The position numbers and the translations under genes were made by a program. A stretch of DNA of 11,795 bases. It comes from Methanoregula sp. GTDB taxonomy: Archaea; Halobacteriota; Methanomicrobia; Methanomicrobiales; Methanospirillaceae. Location of the stretch: positions 1-11,795 of the forward strand of contig JAQWDG010000039.1 in NCBI GenBank assembly GCA_028705545.1, read 5' to 3'. Below the pieces are notes generated by a model, which was not told the origin of the DNA, ran no database searches, and saw only the letters and a program-made list of their open reading frames with translations. How positions within the stretch are numbered: the first letter of the stretch is position 1; every line of letters starts with the position of its first letter. Below, in pieces: positions 1 to 6,340 of this stretch.

Positions 1-52
1 GATATGTGATCAGGGGCTAGGAATGAAATTGCAGGTTTAATGTCCGTAAATG

Positions 53-62
53 TTTAAATTAT
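53..62 (+). promoter_or_regulatory. TATA-like box of the 81-584 gene
   Basis: An A/T-only stretch, TTTAAATTAT, sits about 25 bp before the ATG at 81. Archaeal TATA boxes lie about 25 bp upstream of the transcription start, so transcription would begin at or very near the ATG. No Shine-Dalgarno sequence precedes the ATG. Both points fit a leaderless message. The whole 1-80 region is A/T-rich and holds no gene that I can see. Confidence 0.45.
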
Positions 63-80
63 AAAATTAAAAAAAAGATT

Positions 81-584
81 ATGGTATTTCCCCGGGTTGA
101 CAATTCCCGTTTTTTTGAAAGGTTCGGCAGGTACCAGGGCCTTTTTTTACTCATTGTTGCAGTATTGTTGAGCTGTGGAGTCCTTGCAGTATTTTTGGCT
201 CTCCCAATTTACGGTATCGGTAGTTTGTTTGCGTTCATCGTTTTCGGGATATTGTCCGGGATCTTCTCTGCATTCCTTTTCCGATCCTTTTTTACGAAGA
301 AATTATTCTTGTTTGTCGTGGGGACGGGTGTGCCGGTTCTTTCCCTTTTCCTGGAGTTCCTGTTCGATCCCCGGTTTGCGTATGCATGCGAGCGGGTTTG
401 TCTCGGCGACTCGTGCGACATATTTTCCAGCGTAATGAATTCTCTATCAAATACTCTTCATTTCATGCTGGATTCCTGGCTTTCTTTCCTTATCTGCGCC
501 CTTTCGGCGTTCATGGGTGTACTGGTTTTTCTTGTCGTGAGACGGGTTGTTCACCGTAGTCAAATTAGAGAGGGATCCCCTTAA
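81..584 (+). CDS. small four-helix membrane protein, unknown function
   Basis: I do not recognise a family. The 167-residue protein has a short basic/aromatic N-terminus and about four hydrophobic segments (roughly residues 20-44, 46-67, 74-95 and 132-153). It ends in a basic tail rich in Arg and His after the last helix, which would put the C-terminus in the cytoplasm by the positive-inside rule. The loop between helices 3 and 4 carries three cysteines (C103, C107, C112), which could bind metal or form disulfides if that loop is extracellular. The start at 81 is the first ATG after a TATA-like stretch and has no ribosome site, suggesting a leaderless message. The gene is visibly richer in A/T, with many TTT Phe codons, than its neighbours. 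That could mean a different origin or simply a membrane-protein composition. Confidence 0.65.
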   Translation: MVFPRVDNSRFFERFGRYQGLFLLIVAVLLSCGVLAVFLALPIYGIGSLFAFIVFGILSGIFSAFLFRSFFTKKLFLFVVGTGVPVLSLFLEFLFDPRFAYACERVCLGDSCDIFSSVMNSLSNTLHFMLDSWLSFLICALSAFMGVLVFLVVRRVVHRSQIREGSP

Positions 585-693
585 GTTCACTACGTTATAT
601 TGGAATGTTTCAGAAAAAATCGTGACGCTCTTGGGGGCTTCGGCAAGCCTCCGCCCCCGCCACTGTGGCATCCCCCGCTTTAGCGATAGTGCT

Positions 694-735
694 GTATTAC
701 CTGCGTTGGGGGTCTGTTCCCGGTGCAGGTAATAC
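694..735 (+). repeat. 19-bp hairpin (H3) with tetraloop
   Basis: The outer arms GTATTACCTGC (694-704) and GCAGGTAATAC (725-735) are perfectly complementary. The interior 705-712 pairs with 717-724 through three G-C and five G-U pairs and closes on a four-base TCTG loop. In minus-strand RNA the five wobble positions would be A-C mismatches. Confidence 0.75.
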
Positions 736-749
736 CGAGGCATCGCACG

Positions 750-782
750 GCGCCCCGTCCCCCTTTGGGGGACTGGTGGCGC
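750..782 (+). repeat. 14-bp bulged hairpin (H4)
   Basis: GTCCCCC (757-763) pairs with GGGGGAC (767-773) around a TTT loop. The stem is extended outward by CC/GG and GCGCC/GGCGC, with single unpaired T bases at 774 and 777. It is symmetric enough to form in RNA of either strand. Confidence 0.7.
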
Positions 783-854
783 AAGAGGGGGGTGGCATGT
801 ACTGAAATGCCCGGACATTTATCTCTCTCCAGCTGGTGTGTCCCCACCAGAGCG

Positions 855-887
855 ATCCGGCTCATGCCGGCATTTGTGCCGGATTTT
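855..887 (+). terminator. hairpin plus short T-run ending the structured region
   Basis: ATCCGGC (855-861) pairs with GCCGGAT (878-884) and is followed by more T residues (to 887). A perfect 10-bp palindrome, ATGCCGGCAT (864-873), lies inside. The position, at the end of the hairpin series and before a convergent operon, fits a + strand terminator. The T-run is short, so confidence is modest. Confidence 0.35.
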
Positions 888-893
888 GCAACC

Positions 894-922
894 AGAAAAA
901 AGAAACTGCGGGGGTACTCCCG
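894..922 (-). terminator. terminator of the decarboxylase/SDR operon
   Basis: Reading the minus strand just past the stop codon at 925-927, a small hairpin (CGGG 919-922 with CCCG 909-912, extended by a G-T pair) is followed by a T-rich tract (A-rich 895-905 on the + strand). This is the expected place for transcription of the 3466-to-925 operon to end. Confidence 0.45.
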
Positions 923-924
923 TT

Positions 925-1755
925 TCACGCGCTCAGGTCAATAATATCGTCCGGCATGCCAAGGTACGGCACGCCGCTCTCCCACCCGGCATTGCGGCGC
1001 CGGGCAAGTTCGAGCATGAACCGGTCCTTTAAGGCAGGGTCTTTTGAAAGGATCTCGTAGATCTTCTTTGCAGACTCCGGGAAGATGATCACCGCCTCGT
1101 TCTTTTCCACGCCGGCAAGGATGATCCGGGCCGCCTCATCAGCAGGGATTGCCTCTTTGGGGATCTCGACACCGGTAAAGATCGCAGTTGCGACATTTGC
1201 CGGGCAGACCGAGGTAAATGCGATCCCTTTCTCGGCAAACTCGTACCGCAGCGCCTCGGTCATGCCCGTGATCGCGTACTTTGTCGCGCAGTAAACTGTC
1301 TGGGCCGGCGGCGCGATGATCCCTGCAATCGAGGAGGTGTTCACGATATGCCCGCTCCCCTGCCTGAGCATGACCGGCAGGGCAAAATGGATGCCGTAAA
1401 TAACGCCCCAGAGGTTGAGGTCGATTGCCTGTTTCCATACCTCGAGCGTGAGGTCTTTACTCGGGCGGGTCATTCCGATACCGGCATTGTTGAAGAGGTA
1501 GTCAATACGGCCGGATTCCTTTACACAGGTATCGATCATCCTCTTTACCTCATCGGCAGCGGTCACGTTCACGGCCATGAACCAGGCATTCTTGTATGCC
1601 GCAAGAGAGGCCTTTGCCTTTACCACGCTCTCGTTGCGGCTGCCGATCACCCAGACCGTTGCACCGCGTTTCAACAGCTCTTCCGATACCGCGTAGCCGA
1701 TCCCGGAGGTTCCCCCGGTCACGACCGCGATCTTTCCTGCAAATACATCCGTCAT
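925..1755 (-). CDS. short-chain dehydrogenase/reductase (SDR), copy 1
   Basis: This is a classical SDR oxidoreductase of 276 residues, usual for the family, predicted to be cytoplasmic and NAD(P)(H)-dependent. Visible motifs, numbered from the start chosen here, are the nucleotide-binding TGGTSGIG (13-20), NNAG (89-92), and the catalytic set N114, S142, Y155 and K159 (YCATK). The 'GSR' after the second strand may indicate NADP(H) preference; that is inference. The substrate cannot be read. The start at 1755 is chosen because the SDR fold begins at once, as in copy 2, and a GGGATGA-like ribosome site precedes it. An in-frame ATG at 1836 overlapping the upstream stop (ATGA) would add 27 residues with no counterpart in copy 2. 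This is the last gene of a three-gene operon with copy 2 and a decarboxylase-like gene. Confidence 0.88.
   Translation of the reverse strand: MTDVFAGKIAVVTGGTSGIGYAVSEELLKRGATVWVIGSRNESVVKAKASLAAYKNAWFMAVNVTAADEVKRMIDTCVKESGRIDYLFNNAGIGMTRPSKDLTLEVWKQAIDLNLWGVIYGIHFALPVMLRQGSGHIVNTSSIAGIIAPPAQTVYCATKYAITGMTEALRYEFAEKGIAFTSVCPANVATAIFTGVEIPKEAIPADEAARIILAGVEKNEAVIIFPESAKKIYEILSKDPALKDRFMLELARRRNAGWESGVPYLGMPDDIIDLSA
1637..1724 (-). repeat. 88-bp block shared with the neighbouring SDR gene (copy 1)
   Basis: This block matches 2530-2617 at a constant offset of 893 bp with two differences (1653/2546 and 1663/2556). The last 61 bp (1664-1724) are identical. It encodes the N-terminal nucleotide-binding region of the SDR, and flanking regions of the two genes are clearly more diverged. 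Confidence 0.85.
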
Positions 1756-1832
1756 TCTGTCATCCCGTAATTGTGCGGGCACAGGGCCTGCATGCCCGGC
1801 TCCCGTTTTTTTAAAGATACTTCCGGTATCCG

Positions 1833-2648
1833 TCATCTCCTCTTTTGTCCGGCAAGGAACTCCTGATACTCCGGTGAGGCAAATACCAGCCGGCTCTCCA
1901 TCTCGGAATTCTTGTGCATGAGATCCCGGAAGACCGGGTCTTTGCATTTCTCCAGAACTTCCTTCATGAGATCCGGGAAAACGATCATCCGCTCCCGTTT
2001 CTCCACGCCGGTTAGAATGATCTGTGCGGCTTCTTCCACCGGGACTGCACCCTCCGGGATCTGGCCTTTGAAAATCGGCGTGGCAACATCGCCGGGACAG
2101 ACGACCGTGAAGAAAATATTCTTTTGCAGGTACTCGTAGTACAGGCAGTCCGAGAGTCCAATCACCGCGTTTTTGGTGGCCACGTACAGCGTCTGGTACG
2201 GCGTGCCGTAGAGTGCTGCAACCGACGATGTATTGATGATGTGGCCGCTTTTTTGCTTCTGCATGACGGGAAGCGCAGCGTTCACGCCGTGGATCACGCC
2301 CCAGAGGTTGATATCGATCATCTCCTTCCAGTCGGCAAGAGTGCTCTTCTCGTACGGGTTTTTCTGGCTGATCCCAGCATTGTTGAAGAGGTAATCGATC
2401 CGGCCGGACTCCGCCACGCAGTCCGCGACCATCTTCTCCACCGCGGCGTAATCCCTGACGTCCACCGCTTCAAACGCCGCCTTTTTGTATTTCCCTAACG
2501 CCGCCTTTGCTTTCTCAACACTTTCTTTACGGCTGCCGATCACCCGGACCGTTGCGCCGCGTTTCAACAGCTCTTCCGATACCGCGTAGCCGATCCCGGA
2601 GGTTCCCCCGGTCACGATGGCAACCTTTCCTTCGAATGCACCCTTCAT
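1833..2648 (-). CDS. short-chain dehydrogenase/reductase (SDR), copy 2
   Basis: This is a 271-residue classical SDR, the paralogue and immediate neighbour of copy 1. It has TGGTSGIG (13-20), NNAG (89-92), N114, S142, Y155 and K159 (YVATK), so the catalytic tetrad is intact and an NAD(P)H-linked carbonyl reduction or alcohol oxidation is expected. The loops between the active site and C-terminus differ from copy 1, suggesting that the two enzymes handle different substrates or successive steps. The start at 2648 lies 14 bp after the stop of the decarboxylase-like gene, with GGGTGA four bases upstream as ribosome site, so the two are almost certainly co-transcribed. An open extension further upstream in this frame lies within the preceding gene and is not used. 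The stop (1833-1835) overlaps a possible ATG of copy 1. Confidence 0.9.
   Translation of the reverse strand: MKGAFEGKVAIVTGGTSGIGYAVSEELLKRGATVRVIGSRKESVEKAKAALGKYKKAAFEAVDVRDYAAVEKMVADCVAESGRIDYLFNNAGISQKNPYEKSTLADWKEMIDINLWGVIHGVNAALPVMQKQKSGHIINTSSVAALYGTPYQTLYVATKNAVIGLSDCLYYEYLQKNIFFTVVCPGDVATPIFKGQIPEGAVPVEEAAQIILTGVEKRERMIVFPDLMKEVLEKCKDPVFRDLMHKNSEMESRLVFASPEYQEFLAGQKRR
2530..2617 (-). repeat. 88-bp block shared with the neighbouring SDR gene (copy 2)
   Basis: This is the partner of 1637-1724, with 86 of 88 bases identical. Both copies are in the same orientation, in equivalent codons of two tandem paralogues. Confidence 0.85.
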
Positions 2649-2662
2649 ACGGTCACCCACGT

Positions 2663-3466
2663 TTACGGGAGCGATCGCGCAAGGTCCATGCGCATCGTAC
2701 TCGATCCCTTCCTGAACGAACCTGCGAGATATTCTTGTACCGGAAGGTCCGCGAGTGCAGCAAGGATGTCGTACTGGGTCGGATGATCCTGCCATTTCGG
2801 GACAGTCCACGTCACCGTGCCGGTGCAGGCGGATACTGAGGTATACGCGTTGTCCACCGGGTAGTATGTTGCCTCGGATAAGGCAGGCCCCGGGTACGGG
2901 CCGATCTTCGGGATGTAGCGCCAGCCGAACTGGACCATCCGGCCGTTGTTGGCGTTCAGCCCCGCAAGTTCGCCGGCAGTGTACTCCCTTTCCCGGGTAA
3001 GGTTCATCTCAAGGAACGTCCGCCCGTCATGGCTGAGGTTGACCGCAAGTTCGTTTCCCCGCTGGCGGTATTCCGGGATGTCGGCAAAAATTTTCGGCAT
3101 TCCCGCTTCCTCGCGACCCCCGATGATGGGTTCGGTCTTGTCCTCCCAGAGCACCAGGTGGTAGACGCCGCTGATGGGATCCTTTGTCTCCATGTACCTG
3201 ACAGGGATCGATACGGTGGCAAGGGAATATTCCGATCCTCCCATCCACTGTACCCCGTTACATTTTTGGTACATGATCATGACAACCGGCCGGGAGATCT
3301 CAAATTCCTCCGGGACGCAGGTGCGGAGTTTTTCCCCGTTGGTCAGGTAGCTGATCTCAAGCGTTGTACAATCATCGTAGGGACAGGCGCCTCCTGCCGG
3401 AACCCCTTTGCGGAAATGGGCCGGCATGCGGCGGGTGAACCCGTCGTTTTTGTCGCTGATTCGCAT
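2663..3466 (-). CDS. acetoacetate decarboxylase-like protein (ADC family)
   Basis: The 267-residue protein resembles acetoacetate decarboxylase, which removes CO2 from beta-keto acids through a lysine Schiff base. The core GGREEAGMPKIFADI (about 116-130) matches the family pattern around the catalytic lysine, here K125. A later LADLPVQEYLAGS segment matches the family's C-terminal LNDLPVKE signature. Classical enzymes have two adjacent lysines (K115-K116 in Clostridium); here the second is isoleucine, so the chemistry may differ, as in ADC-like relatives that act as aldolases or hydratases. The N-terminal CPYDDC is an unusual Cys pair. There is no signal peptide, so it should be cytoplasmic. 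It is the first gene of an operon with two SDRs, which argues for joint processing of a keto substrate. The start at 3466 has only a weak upstream AGGA. Confidence 0.8.
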   Translation of the reverse strand: MRISDKNDGFTRRMPAHFRKGVPAGGACPYDDCTTLEISYLTNGEKLRTCVPEEFEISRPVVMIMYQKCNGVQWMGGSEYSLATVSIPVRYMETKDPISGVYHLVLWEDKTEPIIGGREEAGMPKIFADIPEYRQRGNELAVNLSHDGRTFLEMNLTREREYTAGELAGLNANNGRMVQFGWRYIPKIGPYPGPALSEATYYPVDNAYTSVSACTGTVTWTVPKWQDHPTQYDILAALADLPVQEYLAGSFRKGSSTMRMDLARSLP

Positions 3467-3501
3467 CGGTAAAATTTCCTGTCACCGTTCTGGTGTAATG
3501 T

Positions 3502-3516
3502 GGTTTTTGTAAAACC
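3502..3516. promoter_or_regulatory. inverted repeat near the operon transcription start (possible operator)
   Basis: GGTTTT (3502-3507) and AAAACC (3511-3516) form a perfect 6-bp inverted repeat around TGT. It lies 5-26 bp downstream of the candidate TATA box on the minus strand, a position where a bound repressor would block initiation of the decarboxylase/SDR operon. The function is inferred from position only. Confidence 0.35.
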
Positions 3517-3520
3517 GCCC

Positions 3521-3528
3521 TATTTATG
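3521..3528 (-). promoter_or_regulatory. TATA-like box of the decarboxylase/SDR operon
   Basis: The minus strand reads CATAAATA here, preceded by a purine-rich CAAAGC element that could act as BRE. A start about 25 bp downstream, near 3496, would leave a leader of about 30 nt before the ATG at 3466. Confidence 0.45.
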
Positions 3529-3571
3529 GCATTTGCTTTGACTTTTTTTTGGATTTCAGGCTAGATTTTTT

Positions 3572-3592
3572 CAGTTTTTTGGCAAAAAACTG
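3572..3592 (-). terminator. 9-bp perfect inverted repeat after the DUF362 gene
   Basis: CAGTTTTTT (3572-3580) and AAAAAACTG (3584-3592) are perfectly complementary around GGC. On the minus strand the repeat begins 8 bases past the stop at 3600-3602, and its first arm supplies a TTTTTT run. Archaeal termination depends mainly on T-runs, so this is the likely end of the DUF362 transcript. It could also be a protein-binding site upstream of the next operon. Confidence 0.45.
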
Positions 3593-3599
3593 TCCGCCC

Positions 3600-6005
3600 C
3601 TACCACGTCTCCGCCCCGCCACGGAATCTGGCGGTGAACATCAGGGCAGGATCCTTTGTCTCCACAACATTGGGAACCGGCCGGCCTTCAAGGGCTGCCA
3701 TTCCCTCGCCCTCCGGGATATACAGGACAAAGTCAAGCCGGGCCCCCCCCTGGTCAACCGCCTTCAGGTATTTCCCGACGGCAAGAGGATCAGATACGGA
3801 GGGGTTCATGCTCCCGGTGTATGTACCGTTGTTGGCAATCTTATCGGCATAGCAGAAGGCCGCCCCGTACAGGGAGGTGGGAGTGATCCTCTCCCGGGAC
3901 CCGGCACCATAGATAGCGCCGCTGCGAAACTCCCTCATTGCACAACCCCAGGATGGCCACAAGCCCCTGCCATAGTGCATCCCCGGGACAACCGTGTCCG
4001 GAGAAAGACGGTCTTCCTTTGAGAGAGAGAATGCGGCCGACGCGATCCAGTGCAGTAGGTGCTCGCGGGCAAAGTCAAGACCCTGAGCATTCCAGTCACC
4101 CCGGGTATAGCGGAGGCTGAAGCTGGCGGCCTGGGAAAACGATGCCTTCAGGTCGCCGTACTCATCGAATATGCGGGTGTCCAGTGCTCCAGAAAGAATT
4201 GCAAATGCCGGTGTCCAGAACCCCAGTTTCCCGTTCTCGTCATAATCGATTATGCAGTCGCCGTTCTCGTCGAACGCATCCATGAACTGCCGGTATATCG
4301 TTGTGCCGAACAGCCGGTCGTTTGCCTCCGCGTAGCTCAGGATCGTCTTTTGCAGGTCCCAGAGAAGGCAGGTGAGGTTGTGGTACATCGTGGCGGTCAT
4401 GAGCTCGCAGAACGCACCGTTTTCGATCCGGCCCAGGTGGCCGTCAAGCGATGCCAGGGAAGTCCCGGTCACGCTGTCCCGGCCGGTCACGTAATAGGCC
4501 TGGGATCCCACGCCCCGCTCCTCCGCATACCGATACAGGTTGTACCGAAACAGGGGGGAATCGAGCCCCGTCACGGTCACGATCTCCTTTCCCTCGACCT
4601 GTGCGACCGGCACGTGGTGGACGAACTCGGTGGGCCAGCCGTTCATCTCTTTTTGGCGCAGGCCCTCTGCCATCGGGACCGTTTTGAAACAGTACCTCGC
4701 ACAGAGAAGGTCGAGCGCAACGCAGTCGGGCGATGCCCAGAGGTACCCCTCCGGAACCCGGATAGCGATCCCCTCCGCGTTATGGTTGAGGTTGATGGTA
4801 TCGATCGCATCGGAGATATGGAGTATCATGACTCCCTCTGCCTGGACCGCCCGGAGGACATCGGCCTGCGTCCCGGGCATGCCTGCGGTCTTTTTTAGCC
4901 GGAATCCCCCGTTTCGGTCCCGGACCGGAAGGTTCGTCTCCTCATCGATCTCCACCACCCAGGGCATGTGCGGGAGTTTTGCCTTGAACGACGGGTTCGG
5001 GCCCGCGGGAGCCGCGTATTTCCAGGTCTCCTTCCTCCCGGTGGATCCGGCCGGGCATCGGGTAGGGTACAGGCCGATGCCGAGGTTCTTGATCGTGTTC
5101 GTGATAAGGTCCTGGGCATGCATCTTGAGCTTGGGTACATTGACGAGCACGCAGCCCGGATAGTCGGCACAATCTGCCGGATCGGCCGGGTCTCCTCCTG
5201 TGATGACCTTATGCAGGGTCACTTCAGGAAAATTTGCCCCGTCCGGGACCGGGATCGTTCGGCCGCGTGCGGGATCCTCCACCCGGTTGATGTCATAGAT
5301 CATCAGCCGGTTCCCGGCCCTGCCCGGCGGGAGGTAGGTGCCGCTCTCGCTCTCTTCGTATCCCCGCATCGGATTGTCGGTATGGTCCGCGGGATGGCGG
5401 GCTGCAAGGTATTTCCGTGCAAAATAAAATCCCCAGCCGCCGTAAAAATCCCCGCTCTTGCCTTCAAATACCGCTTCCGTTGTGACCGGGCGACCGGCAG
5501 CCCGTGAAAACGCGGCGGCAAGGACGAATCCCGATGTCGAAGCCTCTGCAACTGCCATCCGGTTATACGGGATCCCTGCGGTATCGTGGAACCACCGCAT
5601 GAGTGCAGCAATTACCGTCCAGTCGGTGCAGACCCGGGCCCCCGGCCCCTCGCCATGGCTCAACGGGTCGATCGATAACGGGCCGACAAGATTGGGCTTG
5701 AAGACCAGCTGTTTGCCGGATTGTACCTGCGTCTTTGCTTTCGCAAGAAAACCCGTCTCCCGGTTCAGGGCTTCGAGGCAGTACCCGGCCTGGGCATGGA
5801 TATAATCGGTTTTTTCCAAGATGTGGTCCCAGGCGGCTGCATCATTCTCGTTGATAACCCGCTGCAGCAGGACGGGGATTTCTGCATACGCTTTCGCCGG
5901 GTCCATACGCACCCCGGCAACCGGTGATCCGGTGGCATCGGTTGTTCTCATTCCCACAGGGGAACTGACAACAGTTTTCTTTGTCCGGTTGCTGGTTTCC
6001 TGCAT
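3600..6005 (-). CDS. DUF362-type protein with EF-hand-like loop and long unknown C-terminal half
   Basis: This is a protein of about 801 residues. The N-terminal half carries DUF362-type features: KPNLVGP (about 103-109), VAEASTSG (152-159) and NVPKLKMHAQDLITNTIKNLGIG (about 289-311). Residues 578-589 form an EF-hand-like loop, DENGDCIIDYDE, with acidic or Asn residues at positions 1, 3, 5, 9 and 12 but Cys in place of the usual Gly at 6. The region after about 460 is rich in Tyr, Trp and Gly and I do not recognise it. There is no clear signal peptide or membrane helix, so a cytoplasmic location is likely. Many DUF362 proteins carry ferredoxin cysteines, but no CxxCxxC cluster is visible here. 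The start is uncertain: the ATG at 6005 lacks a ribosome site, while the in-frame ATG at 5906 follows GGGGTG. The biochemical role is unknown. Confidence 0.8.
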   Translation of the reverse strand: MQETSNRTKKTVVSSPVGMRTTDATGSPVAGVRMDPAKAYAEIPVLLQRVINENDAAAWDHILEKTDYIHAQAGYCLEALNRETGFLAKAKTQVQSGKQLVFKPNLVGPLSIDPLSHGEGPGARVCTDWTVIAALMRWFHDTAGIPYNRMAVAEASTSGFVLAAAFSRAAGRPVTTEAVFEGKSGDFYGGWGFYFARKYLAARHPADHTDNPMRGYEESESGTYLPPGRAGNRLMIYDINRVEDPARGRTIPVPDGANFPEVTLHKVITGGDPADPADCADYPGCVLVNVPKLKMHAQDLITNTIKNLGIGLYPTRCPAGSTGRKETWKYAAPAGPNPSFKAKLPHMPWVVEIDEETNLPVRDRNGGFRLKKTAGMPGTQADVLRAVQAEGVMILHISDAIDTINLNHNAEGIAIRVPEGYLWASPDCVALDLLCARYCFKTVPMAEGLRQKEMNGWPTEFVHHVPVAQVEGKEIVTVTGLDSPLFRYNLYRYAEERGVGSQAYYVTGRDSVTGTSLASLDGHLGRIENGAFCELMTATMYHNLTCLLWDLQKTILSYAEANDRLFGTTIYRQFMDAFDENGDCIIDYDENGKLGFWTPAFAILSGALDTRIFDEYGDLKASFSQAASFSLRYTRGDWNAQGLDFAREHLLHWIASAAFSLSKEDRLSPDTVVPGMHYGRGLWPSWGCAMREFRSGAIYGAGSRERITPTSLYGAAFCYADKIANNGTYTGSMNPSVSDPLAVGKYLKAVDQGGARLDFVLYIPEGEGMAALEGRPVPNVVETKDPALMFTARFRGGAETW

Positions 6006-6080
6006 GGTATCGTAAGGAGTTCATCGGTTGTTCTCCAAAAAAACCATTCCGGTTTCATGCACAGGAGCCGGCCCCGGAGA

Positions 6081-6088
6081 AATATAGG
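6081..6088 (-). promoter_or_regulatory. TATA-like box of the DUF362 gene
   Basis: The minus strand reads CCTATATT here. A start about 25 bp downstream, near 6058, gives a leader of about 50 nt to the ATG at 6005, or about 150 nt if the ATG at 5906 is used. Confidence 0.4.
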
Positions 6089-6340
6089 GTGTACTGCAAC
6101 GGGGACCGGTTGGCTGAAAAGCACTCCTGCTCCAGCATGTGGGTGATCGCCGACCCGCATATGAGAAAGGCGGCAACTGTTTCTGATCTCGCTCTTTTTT
6201 GCAGCAGTCCCCAGGCATCTGCCTTTGCGCCAGCGGATCTCTGGCCCGGTCTGGCGCTTGTATTCACGAGTGTGGTGGATGCGGAGTATTCCTGCCCGGC
6301 AGGGCCGGTCCGGTCTTCTTGGGTGCAAACCGGTTTTTTT

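Larger units (their letters stand above)
585..890 (+). ncRNA. candidate structured RNA region (hairpin series)
   Basis: No convincing gene lies between 585 and 924. The stretch is G/C-rich next to an A/T-rich gene and contains successive hairpins. H1 pairs 633-640 with 645-652 (loop CGGC). H2 pairs 661-666 with 686-691 around a nested CGCT/AGCG. H3 is a 19-bp stem, 694-712 with 717-735 (loop TCTG). H4 has 14 bp, 750-763 with 767-782, with two single-T bulges. H5 pairs 833-838 with 845-850. H6 pairs 855-861 with 878-884 and is followed by TTTT. H3 has five G-U pairs that pair only in + strand RNA, so I infer that this strand is transcribed, either as an independent RNA or as a long 3' tail of the 81-584 message. 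A multicopy genomic repeat is the main alternative. The boundaries are guesses. Confidence 0.4.

Noticed and set aside
572..579. GGGATCCC palindrome at the end of the first gene
   Set aside because: It is an eight-base palindrome inside coding sequence with no promoter context, as expected by chance.
447..818. Minus-strand 123-codon open frame over the hairpin region
   Set aside because: It runs antisense through the end of the membrane-protein gene, has no recognisable motif, and its composition simply reflects the G/C-rich hairpins.
585..890. Interpretation of the hairpin series as a CRISPR array or an insertion sequence
   Set aside because: The stems differ from each other with no regular direct repeat and spacer, and there is no transposase and no terminal inverted repeat spanning the region.
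4059..4898. 279-codon + strand frame inside the DUF362 gene
   Set aside because: It is a shadow of the minus-strand gene, with no start context or family motif, while the minus-strand frame carries clear conserved motifs.
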